A DNA stretch of 63,638 bases from Candidatus Zhuqueibacterota bacterium (GCA_016927835.1 JAFGMA010000286.1:1-63638), one strand, 5' to 3'; positions 46,630 through 56,596 are shown, numbered from the stretch's first letter. Numbers and translations are program-made. The notes: generated from the sequence alone by a model not told the origin.

Positions 46630-47988
46630 ATGAAACTTCAATTCCTCATGGCTTTGCTGCTAATTCTTTCAGGAATTACTTACGCTCAAACAGATATTGT
46701 TGCAACATACATAAACCAGGGATTGGAAAACAACCTTGCCCTCAGGCAAAAGCAATTCTCGCTTGAGCAAAGCCTGCAAGCATTGAAAGAAGCGCGCGGT
46801 TTATTTCTGCCGTCATTCGGTATTGAAGCGCGCTATTCACGTGCAGGAGGCGGCAGGATTATTGAAATCCCGGTGGGCGATTTGGTGAATCCTGTTTATC
46901 GCACGTTGAATCAATTGCTTGCATCAATAGGACAGCCGCCGACATTCCCGGAGGACATCGCCAACCAAAGTACGCCGTTTTTGCGCGATCAGGAGCATGA
47001 AACGAAACTCCGAATCATTCAACCGCTATTTCAGCCTGCCATATTTTATAATTATAAGATAAAGTCGAATCTCAATGAGATAAGCAAGGTCGAACTGGCG
47101 ATATTTGAACGGCAACTCATTGAAGATATCAAAAAAGCATATTTCAATTATTTGAAAGCCGCGCGGGTAGTTGAAATTTATCTAAAAAGCCATCATTTGC
47201 TTAAAGAAAATCTGCGTGTAAGTCAAAAACTATTTGACAATCAAAAAGCAACCGTTGAGGTTGTGTACCGGGCTCAGGCGGAACTGGCTGAACTTGAACA
47301 GCAATTGGCGGATGCGGAAAAAAATTTGCGGCTCGCGGCTGCGTATTTCAACTTTTTGCTCAACAAACCTTTGGACTCTGAAATCTACCATCTCAATGAA
47401 TCGCGCCTCGAGTTTCCGCAGCCTGACCTGGCACACGCCCGGGAAAGGGCGGTTAAGCGGCGCCTCGAAACGCACCAGCTCTCCACAGCAATGAAGATCG
47501 CGCAACACAGCGCCGATTTATCCCGAAGCACCTTTCTGCCAACGATGACCGGTGTTTTCGACTACGGATTCCAGGGAGAAGCATATCGTTTCACTGCAGA
47601 TGATGATTACTGGATGGGTTCCATCGTGCTGCAGTGGAACCTTTTCAACGGATTTCAGGATGCCGCCAAAAAGCAGTACGCCCTGCTCGAACGAAATAAA
47701 CTTGAAGCGCAGCTTGCCGAACTCAATGCGAAAATTGAATTGCAGGTACAGGAGGCTTATGATGCCCTGATCGTTGCACAAAAGGCAATCCACTCGGCAA
47801 ATGAACGTGAGAAAAGCGCCAGGAAATCATTCGACATCATCTGCAAAAAATTTGAACAGGGCATGGCACCGCAAATCGAGTACATCAATGCACGAACCGC
47901 ATTGACCAATGCAGAAATTGCGCACACAATTGCCAAATACGATTGCCAGATCAAATATGCTATTTTCGAACATGTAACCATGCGCTAG
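46630..47988 (+). CDS. TolC family outer-membrane efflux channel
   Basis: 452 residues with a signal peptide (about 1-20, ending TYAQ). Two helical-hairpin repeats of the OEP family are visible: NNLALRQKQFSLEQSLQALK at about 37, a coiled-coil VYRAQAELAELEQQLADAEK near 213, the second repeat near 290 (KIAQHSADLSRSTFLPTMTG) and EIELQVQEAYDAL-type coiled coil at about 370. It forms the trimeric outer-membrane exit duct of the following pump. GGAG is seven bases upstream. The adaptor gene follows after 139 bp that contain one MITE-like element. Confidence 0.95.
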   Translation: MKLQFLMALLLILSGITYAQTDIVATYINQGLENNLALRQKQFSLEQSLQALKEARGLFLPSFGIEARYSRAGGGRIIEIPVGDLVNPVYRTLNQLLASIGQPPTFPEDIANQSTPFLRDQEHETKLRIIQPLFQPAIFYNYKIKSNLNEISKVELAIFERQLIEDIKKAYFNYLKAARVVEIYLKSHHLLKENLRVSQKLFDNQKATVEVVYRAQAELAELEQQLADAEKNLRLAAAYFNFLLNKPLDSEIYHLNESRLEFPQPDLAHARERAVKRRLETHQLSTAMKIAQHSADLSRSTFLPTMTGVFDYGFQGEAYRFTADDDYWMGSIVLQWNLFNGFQDAAKKQYALLERNKLEAQLAELNAKIELQVQEAYDALIVAQKAIHSANEREKSARKSFDIICKKFEQGMAPQIEYINARTALTNAEIAHTIAKYDCQIKYAIFEHVTMR

Positions 47989-48000
47989 CCTGGTTTATGC

Positions 48001-48103
48001 TAAAGAAGTGGGATAAGATAAGTTGCTCATTTAAGTTTCTTAAGTAGTTATTTATCAAAATTTTTATTACGCAAAATGTCCAAGCTCTAAATCCCACCTC
48101 CTA
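48001..48103. mobile_element. MITE-like element, copy 1 (with 10/12 terminal inverted repeats)
   Basis: About 100 bp between the TolC and adaptor genes. The ends are AAGAAGTGGGAT (48003-48014) and ATCCCACCTCCT (48091-48102), an imperfect inverted pair. Read on the minus strand, it shares AGGAGGTGGGATT, CTTGGACATTTTGC and about three quarters of the remaining bases with copy 2 at 52982-53085. No open frame. See finding. Confidence 0.7.
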
Positions 48104-48127
48104 TAATTCGAACACCCGGAGGTTAGT

Positions 48128-49174
48128 ATGAGAAGTTTGTTTACCCGAATAGCCCGTGTTTGTTGCATCATCCCGGTTTTAATGCTTATCACCTGCAGCA
48201 GCGAAACCAACGATTTGCCCCCAAAAGAGGCGATTGTCGTCAAGACTGAACCGGTGCGCCAACAAGACGTATCGATATCAATTCACACCAGCGGCAAGCT
48301 GGCTTCAAAATCAGAAATCAAATTGTCATTCAAAATAGGTGGTATCATAAGCCAACTCACGGTGGATGAGGGGCAGCGTGTACATAAAAACCAGTTGCTG
48401 GCAAAATTGAACCAGTCGGAAATCCAGGCACAGGTGGTACAGGCGCGCAGCGGTTACGATAAGGCAAAGCGCGATTTGGAACGAGTCAATCGCCTCTTCG
48501 CCGACAGCGTTGCCACTATGGAGCAAGTACAGGACGCCTCAACCGGATTGAATATTGCAAAATCGAACCTGGAAATAGCGGAGTTTAATCTGAAGCATTC
48601 GGCGATTCATGCGCCGGCAAACGGAAATATCCTGAAGCGTTTTGCCGAATCCAACGAATTAATTGCCGCCGGGCATCCCGTATTTTTGCTTGGCTCAGGG
48701 GGGACGGAATGGATCGTTCGCGCGGGCGTCTCGGACCGGGAAGCACTGAATCTGCAATTGAATGATTCTGCAAGTGTTGTCTTCGATGCCTACCCGAACC
48801 ATTCCTTTGCTGCGACGGTGACCGAAATTGCAGAGGCTGCCGATCCTTATACCGGCACATTCGAAATCGAGTTGAAAATCAATTCCCGGCAAATCAAGCT
48901 CATTTCGGGATTCATCGGTCGGATAACGATTTCCCCATCTAAGAAAAGGCGCTCGGTGATGATCCCGATTGAAGCATTCATCGAAGGTACAGGGAATCAG
49001 GGAATCGTTTACGTGCCCGATGCCGGCGGTACAATTGCCAGGAGGTTGCCGGTAGTCGTGGGTGACATCCATCATAATAAAATCGAAGTTCTGTCAGGAC
49101 TGGAAAGTGCAGCTCGAGTAATCACCGAAGGCGCACCTTACCTTTCAGACGGATGTAAAATTGAGATGCAATAG
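48128..49174 (+). CDS. RND efflux periplasmic adaptor lipoprotein, second cluster
   Basis: 348 residues. Lipobox LITC near residue 23. Barrel-sandwich halves (KLSFKIGGIISQLTVDEGQR and SAIHAPANGNILKRFAESNE), a helical hairpin between them (VVQARSGYDKAKRDLERVNR), then beta-barrel and membrane-proximal parts. Shorter than the adaptor at 17894 and without the low-complexity linker. GGAGG is five bases upstream. It bridges the TolC at 46630 and the permease at 49358. Confidence 0.94.
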   Translation: MRSLFTRIARVCCIIPVLMLITCSSETNDLPPKEAIVVKTEPVRQQDVSISIHTSGKLASKSEIKLSFKIGGIISQLTVDEGQRVHKNQLLAKLNQSEIQAQVVQARSGYDKAKRDLERVNRLFADSVATMEQVQDASTGLNIAKSNLEIAEFNLKHSAIHAPANGNILKRFAESNELIAAGHPVFLLGSGGTEWIVRAGVSDREALNLQLNDSASVVFDAYPNHSFAATVTEIAEAADPYTGTFEIELKINSRQIKLISGFIGRITISPSKKRRSVMIPIEAFIEGTGNQGIVYVPDAGGTIARRLPVVVGDIHHNKIEVLSGLESAARVITEGAPYLSDGCKIEMQ

Positions 49175-49357
49175 CTTAATTTATCAAGGCAAACAAGCTC
49201 GGCGGATTCGTTTTTCGATTTTTCATTGTTGATGACCGGAAGGGGAAATGGTTCCGGTGTACCGTTGTAACAGCTATTCGCGTGAAGCGTTCGATATTCA
49301 TTTTGACATACTGAATCTTCGACATAATATAAAACACTTACTGATGAGGAGTATGCC

Positions 49358-52300
49358 ATGCGATTGCCCAGGTTGGCTATCGAAAATCATCAATTTACGA
49401 TTGTGCTTATTGTTTTGCTCGTACTCACCGGCATTGTTTCGTTCCTCACCATGCCCCGATCCGAAGATCCGCAGGTTGCAAAATCCGGCGCAAGCGTGAT
49501 TGTCATTTATCCCGGTGCCAGTCCAAAAGATATGGAGCAGATGGTTGTCGATCCTATTGAAGAAGCGGCAAATGAATTGGATGATATCAAATTGATCAGT
49601 TCCTATATGGGTGACGGATTATCCGTGACCGCAGTTGAATTCCAGATCGGCACCGATCCGGATGAGAAATATTCGGATGTAATTCAAAAGATAAACAGCA
49701 TTCGCAATGATCTGCCGCGCGACATCGTTGATTTGAATATGATTAAATGGGGCGTTTCAGATGTACATGTTTTGCAGCTTGCCCTCGTGTCGGAGGATGC
49801 GCCCTATTCCTTGATGGAAGCAGAGGCTGATCGCTTGAAAAAGAAGCTCGAGCGGGTAAGCGGTGTCAAGCTGGTCGAAACCTGGGCGTACCCCACGCAG
49901 GAAGTGCGCGTGGGGATCGATTTGGAGAAAATGGCGCAGCTTCGGATACCACTGCAACAGATTATGAATGCAATTCAGGCGGCTAATTCGAATATTCCCG
50001 GCGGCAATATCGATATTGGCAGCAAGCGATTCAACATCGAAACCAGCGGTGATTATGAGTCGCTGGATGAAATACGCAATACCATTGTTCATTCTTTTGG
50101 CAACAAAATTGTGTATTTAAAAGATATCGCGGTTGTCAGCCTGATCAACGAAGACCAGACATATCACGCGCGGTACGATCAGCAACGGGCGGTATATATT
50201 ACCGTGAATCAAAAAGAAGGGACAAATATATTCGATATAATGCAGGGAATACGAGCGCAAATAGCTGAATTCGAAACGCAAATGCCGGCATCGATGGTGC
50301 TGAAAACCGCGTTCGATCAATCGGTCAGCGTATCGGATCGTATCAGTCGTTTCTTTTCTAATTTGCTTCAGGGAATCATTCTTGTGGGACTGGTTATCTT
50401 TTTGTCATTGAGCTTCAGAGCATCAATCATTGTGATGCTGGCAATCCCGTTCTCGATTTTAATCGGAATTGGATTCGTTGATTTGAGCGGCTATGGGATT
50501 CAGCAGATGTCGATTGCCGGATTAGTCATTGCCCTGGGGATTCTGGTCGATAATGCAATAGTGGTAACGGAAAATGTCTCCCGTTTTCTGCAAAAAGGAC
50601 TCTCACATCAGCAAGCCGCAATTGAAGGGACCAATCAAATTAGCTGGGCGATCATCAGCGCTACCGCGACCACAGTGCTGGCATTCATCCCAATCATGAT
50701 GATGCGCGATGTCACGGGTGATTTCATCCGCAGCATGCCGGTCACGGTGGTGTATACCCTGACAGCATCCTTGCTTATTGCGCTGAGTGTGACGCCTTAT
50801 CTTGCCAGCCGATTTTTGAAAACTGAACACGCCGGCAATTCGAAAAAAGTCCAGCACCTGATTCGCTACATCATTGAAAATCCTTACCGCCAAACATTGG
50901 ATTATGTTCTTTCGCATCGCAAAATTGTGATCATCGTAACGATAATTGTTTTCCTGGTCAGCCTGGGCTTGTTCCCGTTGATCGGCATCAGTTTCTTCCC
51001 TAAAGCGGAAAAAGCTCAACTGGTTATCAACATCGATACACCTGACGGCACCAGCCTGGATAAGACCAATTCAGTAGCAGCCTATGTTGAATCTGTACTT
51101 GCTGCAAAAAAGGAGGTTCAGCATTTTGCCGCCAACATCGGACGCAGCAACCCGAGAATCTATTATAATGTCATTGAAAAGCGCGAGCGCAGCACCCACG
51201 CCCAGATTTTCGTGCAGCTCAAGGAATATGACTATGATGAAATGCGACGGCTAACGCGAGAACTACGTCAGGAATTTTCAACCTGTCCGAATGCAATCAT
51301 CGAGGTGAAAGAACTGGAACAGGGTCCGCCAGTTGAAGCGCCGATTGCGATTAAAATATTGGGAGAAAACCTGGATGTATTGAAAAACCTGTCGCATGAG
51401 GTACAAAAAATAATCTCCTCAACCAGCGGAACCGTAAATATTTCAAATCCCCTCAGAACATCGAAAACCAATTTGCACATAAATATCAATCGTGGCAAGG
51501 CGGGCATGCTCGGCGTCCCGTTGGTTGAAATCGACCGCTCGGTACGCGCTTGCATCATGGGAATGCCCGTGTCAACCTATCGCGATCAATCGGGCAAGAA
51601 TTACAATATTATTCTGAGGCTGCCGGTTGGTGATAAACCCCGGCTATCGGATTTCGACAAGATTTACGTCGCCTCACTCAGCGGAGCGATGATCCCACTG
51701 AAGCAACTGGCGACGATTGAATTCAAATCGAGTCCGATGCAAATCAACCATTACAACCTTGAAAGAAGCGTCACCATCACGGCAGACGTGACAGGCGGCT
51801 TATCCGTTGACAAGGTTACCAAAGAAATAGTATCCAAACTGGAAAAATACCCGTTTCCGAAGGGCTATCGCTATTATATCGGCGGCGAACTGGAGAGCCG
51901 GGAGGAATCATTCGGTGGGATGCAAAAAGCGATCATCATTGCGATGCTGGGCATTTTCGGCGTGCTGGTTTTGCAATTCAGATCGTTCACCCAACCGATC
52001 ATCGTCTACTCCGCCATTCCCCTGGCGCTGATCGGATCCATCTGGGCGCTGCTGATCACCGGCTATACTTTTTCATTTACAGCCTTCATCGGATTAACCA
52101 GCCTGGTTGGGATCGTGGTCAATAATTCGATCATTCTTGTCGATTATACGAATCAACTGCGCCACCAAGGCATGGATTTGATTCCGGCACTCAAGGAATC
52201 CGGGGAAACGCGATTCAGACCGATTATACTCACCACCGGCACGACCATAGGCGGACTCCTGCCGCTGACGCTGCGCGGAGGAACGCTCTGGGCGCCCATG

Positions 52301-52408
52301 GGCTGGACGATCATCGGGGGATTGCTGGTTTCAACCTTTCTGACGCTGGTTGTGGTGCCAGTCTTGTATTACCTTTTTGAGTCTTCAACAAAAAAGAATA
52401 TCCAGTAA
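49358..52408 (+). CDS. RND efflux permease, second cluster
   Basis: 1016 residues, standard length. First TM helix (FTIVLIVLLVLTGIVSFL), porter domain, TM4 ALGILVDNAIVVTENVSRF, TM10-area GIVVNNSIILVDYTNQL, and a typical C-terminal TM array. No insertion. It pumps an unknown substrate into the periplasm/TolC duct. GAGGAG lies seven bases upstream. The TM1266-like gene begins 276 bp later. Confidence 0.95.
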   Translation: MRLPRLAIENHQFTIVLIVLLVLTGIVSFLTMPRSEDPQVAKSGASVIVIYPGASPKDMEQMVVDPIEEAANELDDIKLISSYMGDGLSVTAVEFQIGTDPDEKYSDVIQKINSIRNDLPRDIVDLNMIKWGVSDVHVLQLALVSEDAPYSLMEAEADRLKKKLERVSGVKLVETWAYPTQEVRVGIDLEKMAQLRIPLQQIMNAIQAANSNIPGGNIDIGSKRFNIETSGDYESLDEIRNTIVHSFGNKIVYLKDIAVVSLINEDQTYHARYDQQRAVYITVNQKEGTNIFDIMQGIRAQIAEFETQMPASMVLKTAFDQSVSVSDRISRFFSNLLQGIILVGLVIFLSLSFRASIIVMLAIPFSILIGIGFVDLSGYGIQQMSIAGLVIALGILVDNAIVVTENVSRFLQKGLSHQQAAIEGTNQISWAIISATATTVLAFIPIMMMRDVTGDFIRSMPVTVVYTLTASLLIALSVTPYLASRFLKTEHAGNSKKVQHLIRYIIENPYRQTLDYVLSHRKIVIIVTIIVFLVSLGLFPLIGISFFPKAEKAQLVINIDTPDGTSLDKTNSVAAYVESVLAAKKEVQHFAANIGRSNPRIYYNVIEKRERSTHAQIFVQLKEYDYDEMRRLTRELRQEFSTCPNAIIEVKELEQGPPVEAPIAIKILGENLDVLKNLSHEVQKIISSTSGTVNISNPLRTSKTNLHININRGKAGMLGVPLVEIDRSVRACIMGMPVSTYRDQSGKNYNIILRLPVGDKPRLSDFDKIYVASLSGAMIPLKQLATIEFKSSPMQINHYNLERSVTITADVTGGLSVDKVTKEIVSKLEKYPFPKGYRYYIGGELESREESFGGMQKAIIIAMLGIFGVLVLQFRSFTQPIIVYSAIPLALIGSIWALLITGYTFSFTAFIGLTSLVGIVVNNSIILVDYTNQLRHQGMDLIPALKESGETRFRPIILTTGTTIGGLLPLTLRGGTLWAPMGWTIIGGLLVSTFLTLVVVPVLYYLFESSTKKNIQ

Positions 52409-52684
52409 TTTTACTTGATCTTTGCCGTTTTTTTTATTATTTTTTGGCGTAAATCAATCCAGGCACGGGATGAAGCAGCGTCTGTTCCGATAAGCCGTTT
52501 TAGCAGGGTAAATGGATCATTTATCTGAATCAAAAATGCTTTTCGTTGTTGCGATATCCAGCTTACAGCCGACGCTTGCCAGTCCTAAGCCTTTTAAATA
52601 GTCGCCCGCTGATTTTATATTAATTCGTGGGCAAACAATCTCTAAGATGGAGGGGAAAGCTCCCTGACATTCAGGAGGTATGCG

Positions 52685-52984
52685 ATGAATAATCAACCTG
52701 AAAACAGAAGAATTGGCGTTGTCGCCATCATTGTTTACAATCCGGATCAAACGTATCACCGCATCAATGAAATCCTGCACGAATATTCTTCACTGATCGT
52801 CGGAAGATTAGGCATTCCTTACCGCGAGCGCGGACTCTCCATTATTTCGCTCATTGTTGATGGCAGTACCGATGACATCGGCGCTATGACTGGCAAAATC
52901 GGTCAGCTTCCCGAAGTTGCGGTCAAAACGGGTTTTGCAAAATTGATCCCATCAAATAAGCAGCATCTCAACCATGATATTTAG
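52685..52984 (+). CDS. TM1266-family ACT-domain regulator (iron-hydrogenase-system type)
   Basis: 99 residues. The sequence RRIGVVAIIVYN, NEILHEYSSLIVGRLGIPYR and RGLSIISLIVDGSTDDIGAM closely follows the TM1266-type ACT domain, which in many genomes is the putative regulator next to [FeFe]-hydrogenase maturation genes. No hydE, hydF, hydG or hydrogenase gene is present here. AGGAGG lies six bases upstream of ATG. Its TAG stop is the left end of the MITE-like element copy 2. A second protein with a similar pattern lies at 57192-57458. Function is therefore uncertain. Confidence 0.88.
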   Translation: MNNQPENRRIGVVAIIVYNPDQTYHRINEILHEYSSLIVGRLGIPYRERGLSIISLIVDGSTDDIGAMTGKIGQLPEVAVKTGFAKLIPSNKQHLNHDI

Positions 52985-53085
52985 GAGGTGGGATTAAATA
53001 TCTTGGACATTTTGCTTAAAAATAATAGTGTTAAATAGCATCTTAACAAATTTTAATGGGTAATTTATTTTATGCCACCTCCTTA
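52982..53085. mobile_element. MITE-like element, copy 2 (TIR AGGAGGTGG / CCACCTCCT)
   Basis: About 101 bp with perfect 9-bp terminal inverted repeats (52983-52991 and 53075-53083), and TTA on both outer edges (52981-52983 and 53083-53085) as a possible target duplication. Non-coding and AT-rich inside. Opposite orientation to copy 1 at 48001-48103. The TAG stop of the preceding gene is in its left end. Confidence 0.75.
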
Positions 53086-53207
53086 TCAAATCCTGCAGAA
53101 ATCTGAGGATCAATGTTTTTGGTACCGATGGGAGTATTTTTGCCGATAAGAATTGTATTGCTGTCACCATTGGCTTAACATTTTCAAATTAACAGGAGGC
53201 TGCGGTT

Positions 53208-55592
53208 ATGCGGCGTTTATTTTTAATGATAACTATCTTCTCGCTTCACAGTATGTGTTTGGCTCAAACCGGCACCATCAAAGGCGAAGTCCGGGATGCC
53301 GTAACCAACCTGACTCTCAGTGGTGCGAATATAACGCTGAAGGAAAGCTACATCGGGACGACTACCAACCGGCAGGGCAATTTCTTGCTAAAAAGCGTTG
53401 CGCCCGGCATAAAAACGGTCGTCATCTCGTACATTGGTTACAAAACCACGTCGTTGAAATTGAATATACAAGCTGCTGATACGACCGAGGTTTTGATTGA
53501 TTTAGCGCCTACAGTGATTAAAACCGATGGCGTGATAATCACCGCCAGCCGGTATCAGCGGGAATTGGATGATTTGCCCATTCCGGTGAGTATGATTTCT
53601 TCCGAGGATATATCGACGTCAGCACCACGCACTGTCGCCGATGCGCTGCAATCCGAACCGGGAATCAGCCTCGGTCGCGATGGTGCCTGGGGAACGCGCG
53701 CTGTTGTTCGCGGACTGACTGACGCCAACCTGGTGACGCTGATCGACGGAAATCGTGTTGATACATCCACTGAGATTGCCGCCGGCTTATCGCTGGTGGC
53801 TTTGGATGATATTGAACGCGTCGAAGTAATCCGAGGAGCGGGATCAGCGCTGTATGGGACGGGTGCGATTGGCGGCGTCATCAATATCATCACCCGTCAG
53901 GGACAATATGGTGAGGGCTTTTATATCAGTGGCGCTGCAGAAACCGGCTACAGCGCGGTCAATAACCTGCAAAGCGGCAGCCTGCGCGCCGCCATGGGAA
54001 CTCAGCGATGGCATGCACGCGTATCTCTTGCCCAACGTCAGGCAGATGATCTGAATACGCCTGAAGGCGTTTTGAAAAACAGCCAGTTCAGCGATAACAA
54101 TGTTGCAGCCCAATTTGCGCTCAAACCGTACGGTGAGCATGAGATCAAGCTGAATTATCAGCGATTCAAGGCGCAAGACGTGGGCATTCCCGGCGCCGCG
54201 CCGCTTTTTCCGGCACAGGCGGATGTACGGTACCCCGATGAATTGCGGGAAATGCTCAGCATTGAATTTTTCGGACGAAAATGGACATCGTTCCTGCGGC
54301 AAACCTCGCTTAAATATTTCATTCAAAATATCGACAGAAATGTGGAAAATATGCCGCACATCGTCAACATGCTACCAGGCGTAAATGGTCAACCTGCCAA
54401 ACGGGTGAGTGTGCTGAAAGTTTTGCCACAGGCGGAACATAAAACAAACGGATTCCAGCTTCAGAGCGATTGGCTCATTGACAAAAATCAATATTTGATT
54501 GTTGGGATTGATTATTGGAAAAAAAGATATTCGGGGCTAAGGGATAAATTTCAAAAAATCGAAATCATCAGTCCTGCGGACGGCTCGGTGATGAGCACAA
54601 TTGACAAACAAATTGCGGAACGTCCCCTGCCTGATGCCAATTTTGCGAGTGCGGGTATTTTCGGACAGGATGAAATCAGGCTTTTGAAGCAGCGGCTGGT
54701 GATTACGATCGGCGGACGTTTCGATCGAATTGAGATTTCGAATGATTCAGCGTTCAATCCCCTGTATGAAATTACGAACGGTGTGCGAAATGATAATCCG
54801 TCGAATCAAACATTGCTATGGCGTTCGCACAAGACACACGATTATTCATGGAGCGCCAATTGGGGTGCCCTGTATCATGTTATGGAATACACAGATGCCA
54901 GCGTCACAATTGCCAAATCTTTCAGGTCACCCTACCTGGAAGAGCGGTATCAGTACATCGACCTGGGGAGCATGGTAAATGTCGGCGATCCGGACCTCAA
55001 ACCAGAGAAAGGGCTTTTTGCGGATATTGGTTTACGACTGAAGCGGAACAGCCTGAAATTTGCCGGCAATATTTTCATCAATCGATTGCAGAATTTAGTA
55101 ATCGATGAACCATCGACATTTGAGGGACGACCGGCGCTGATTAAAGCCAATGTTGGTGAAGCGCAATTGGTCGGGTTCGATGCCCGCATTGACTGGGAGG
55201 CGCATTCTGCCCTTGGCGTATTCGGCACCGTCGCGTATGTCAGAGGGGAAGATTTGAAGCAAGCTTCCCCCCTACCCCTGATCCCGCCGTTGAATGGCAA
55301 GATAGGGATAATTTGGGCACTGGTGAATCAGGTCAAACTCAGCCTTTCAGCGACACTATTTACCTCTCAAAACCGGACAGCAGCCGGAGAACTTGCTACG
55401 CCGGGTTACACTATACTCGATCTCTTCTTGAACACAACGCCCATGAATTTAGGATACACAGCTAACCGGTTTGTTTTGGGTGTTGAAAATATCACCAATG
55501 CATCCTATCGCAATCATCTGTCTACCAATCGCGGGACCATAACAGGTGAACCAGGCAGGAATTTTTCGATTAAATGGAAGGTTGAATTTTGA
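53208..55592 (+). CDS. TonB-dependent outer-membrane receptor with carboxypeptidase-regulatory-like domain
   Basis: 794 residues with a signal peptide (about 1-20). A CarboxypepD_reg-like beta domain is at about 22-105 (GTIKGEVRDAVTNLTLSGAN), the plug at about 118-230 (including RDGAWGTRAVVRGLTDANLV and IERVEVIRGAGSALYGTGAI), then the beta-barrel ending at a C-terminal Phe. It imports a large ligand such as a siderophore, cobalamin or glycan; the ligand is not evident, and I see no cobalamin riboswitch in the 220 bp upstream. AGGAGG is seven bases before ATG. A bidirectional terminator follows. The element copy 2 lies just upstream. Confidence 0.95.
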   Translation: MRRLFLMITIFSLHSMCLAQTGTIKGEVRDAVTNLTLSGANITLKESYIGTTTNRQGNFLLKSVAPGIKTVVISYIGYKTTSLKLNIQAADTTEVLIDLAPTVIKTDGVIITASRYQRELDDLPIPVSMISSEDISTSAPRTVADALQSEPGISLGRDGAWGTRAVVRGLTDANLVTLIDGNRVDTSTEIAAGLSLVALDDIERVEVIRGAGSALYGTGAIGGVINIITRQGQYGEGFYISGAAETGYSAVNNLQSGSLRAAMGTQRWHARVSLAQRQADDLNTPEGVLKNSQFSDNNVAAQFALKPYGEHEIKLNYQRFKAQDVGIPGAAPLFPAQADVRYPDELREMLSIEFFGRKWTSFLRQTSLKYFIQNIDRNVENMPHIVNMLPGVNGQPAKRVSVLKVLPQAEHKTNGFQLQSDWLIDKNQYLIVGIDYWKKRYSGLRDKFQKIEIISPADGSVMSTIDKQIAERPLPDANFASAGIFGQDEIRLLKQRLVITIGGRFDRIEISNDSAFNPLYEITNGVRNDNPSNQTLLWRSHKTHDYSWSANWGALYHVMEYTDASVTIAKSFRSPYLEERYQYIDLGSMVNVGDPDLKPEKGLFADIGLRLKRNSLKFAGNIFINRLQNLVIDEPSTFEGRPALIKANVGEAQLVGFDARIDWEAHSALGVFGTVAYVRGEDLKQASPLPLIPPLNGKIGIIWALVNQVKLSLSATLFTSQNRTAAGELATPGYTILDLFLNTTPMNLGYTANRFVLGVENITNASYRNHLSTNRGTITGEPGRNFSIKWKVEF

Positions 55593-55648
55593 AATTTTTT
55601 GTTATAAAAGATCCGGCAATTTCCGGAGATATAAATATATAAAAAGAA

Positions 55649-55680
55649 AAAAGGGGATGAGCCATAACTCATCCCCCTTT
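55649..55680. terminator. Bidirectional terminator between TonB receptor and tRNA-Pro
   Basis: AAGGGGATGAG (55651-55661) pairs with CTCATCCCCCTTT (55668-55680) with one bulge, around CCATAA. On the minus strand the stem is followed by a T-rich stretch (complement of 55640-55650), so it fits as terminator of the tRNA. It also ends the receptor gene. Confidence 0.8.
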
Positions 55681-55684
55681 CGAA

Positions 55685-55759
55685 TCGGGGCGGAGGGATT
55701 TGAACCCCCGACTTCCTGCTCCCAAAGCAGGCGCGCTACCCGGGCTGCGCCACGCCCCG
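55685..55759 (-). tRNA. tRNA-Pro(UGG)
   Basis: A 75-nt cloverleaf on the minus strand. Acceptor stem CGGGGCG/CGCCCCG, D-stem GCGC/GCGC, anticodon stem CCTGC/GCAGG with loop TTTGGGA (anticodon TGG), and T-arm with GGGGG/CCCTC around TTCAAAT. Discriminator A; the CCA end is not encoded. C1-G72 is typical of proline tRNAs. Confidence 0.95.
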
Positions 55760-55987
55760 TTTTTTAAAGGATGTCAAATATAAGACAAATAATTGAAAAT
55801 GTCAAGCAGTTTCTGGTGTACCGCGCCAAGTGCATTTACCGGTACGTATCGCCATTTTCAGGTTCGCTTTCGAATTTCCCTTTGATGAATGCACCTTCGA
55901 GAGTCGTCACGCTGCCGGAAGTTTGTCTCTCGAACCGGTACTCGCTCAAGCCTCGTTCCAGACTTTTGTGAAAAATAGCAACGCACC

Positions 55988-56596
55988 TCATCCGCTTCGG
56001 TGACGTAATACGTCTCTCATTTTGCTCAATGCCATTCCCCGGTGACTGATTCTGTTCTTTAACACAAGATCCATTTCGGCGAATGTCATTCCGTATTCTG
56101 GGACATAAAATAAGGGATCGTAACCAAAACCCTTCGATCCCTTTAATTCGTTGAGAATGATTCCTTCGCACACACCCTCGACAGTCTGTGTGCCCGATTG
56201 CCCCACGAAAGCCATCACACATCGGAAGCGGGCAGTTCGCCGGTGCGGTGGCACAGCATCCAGCTTTTTCAACAGCAATGCGTTATTTTCAGCATAAGTG
56301 GCATTTTCACCGGCGAAGCGGCTCGAGCGCACCCCCGGAGCCCCATTCAAATAATCCACTTCAAGCCCCGAATCATCGGCAAGAGCGCTGATGCCGGTTG
56401 CGCGATAAATCGCTGTCGCTTTCTTAATCGCATTATCGCTAAACGTCTCGCCATCTTCAACCACTTCGGGAACATCCGGGAAACCGGAGAAATCGAGGAA
56501 TTCAAAATCAAGGTCATTCATGAATTCTTTGATTTCAATAACCTTGTCAGCATTTCGAGTAGCCAGCACAATTGCATTTCTCTGGAGGATCGCCAT
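55988..56596 (-). CDS. rdgB: Non-canonical purine NTP pyrophosphatase (RdgB/HAM1)
   Basis: 202 residues from ATG 56596; a GTG lies two codons upstream and no ribosome binding site is obvious. It removes dITP, XTP and related nucleotides by cleaving them to monophosphates. Signatures: IVLATRNADKVIEIKEFM, the active-site stretch SALADDSGLEVDYLNGAPGV, GFGYDPLFYVPEYGMTFAEM and HRGMALSKM at the end. Standard housekeeping gene. Confidence 0.96.
   Translation of the reverse strand: MAILQRNAIVLATRNADKVIEIKEFMNDLDFEFLDFSGFPDVPEVVEDGETFSDNAIKKATAIYRATGISALADDSGLEVDYLNGAPGVRSSRFAGENATYAENNALLLKKLDAVPPHRRTARFRCVMAFVGQSGTQTVEGVCEGIILNELKGSKGFGYDPLFYVPEYGMTFAEMDLVLKNRISHRGMALSKMRDVLRHRSG

Noticed and set aside
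53000-53207. Cobalamin riboswitch upstream of the TonB receptor
   Set aside because: No B12-box-like or conserved paired elements seen; most of the interval is the MITE-like element and AT-rich sequence.
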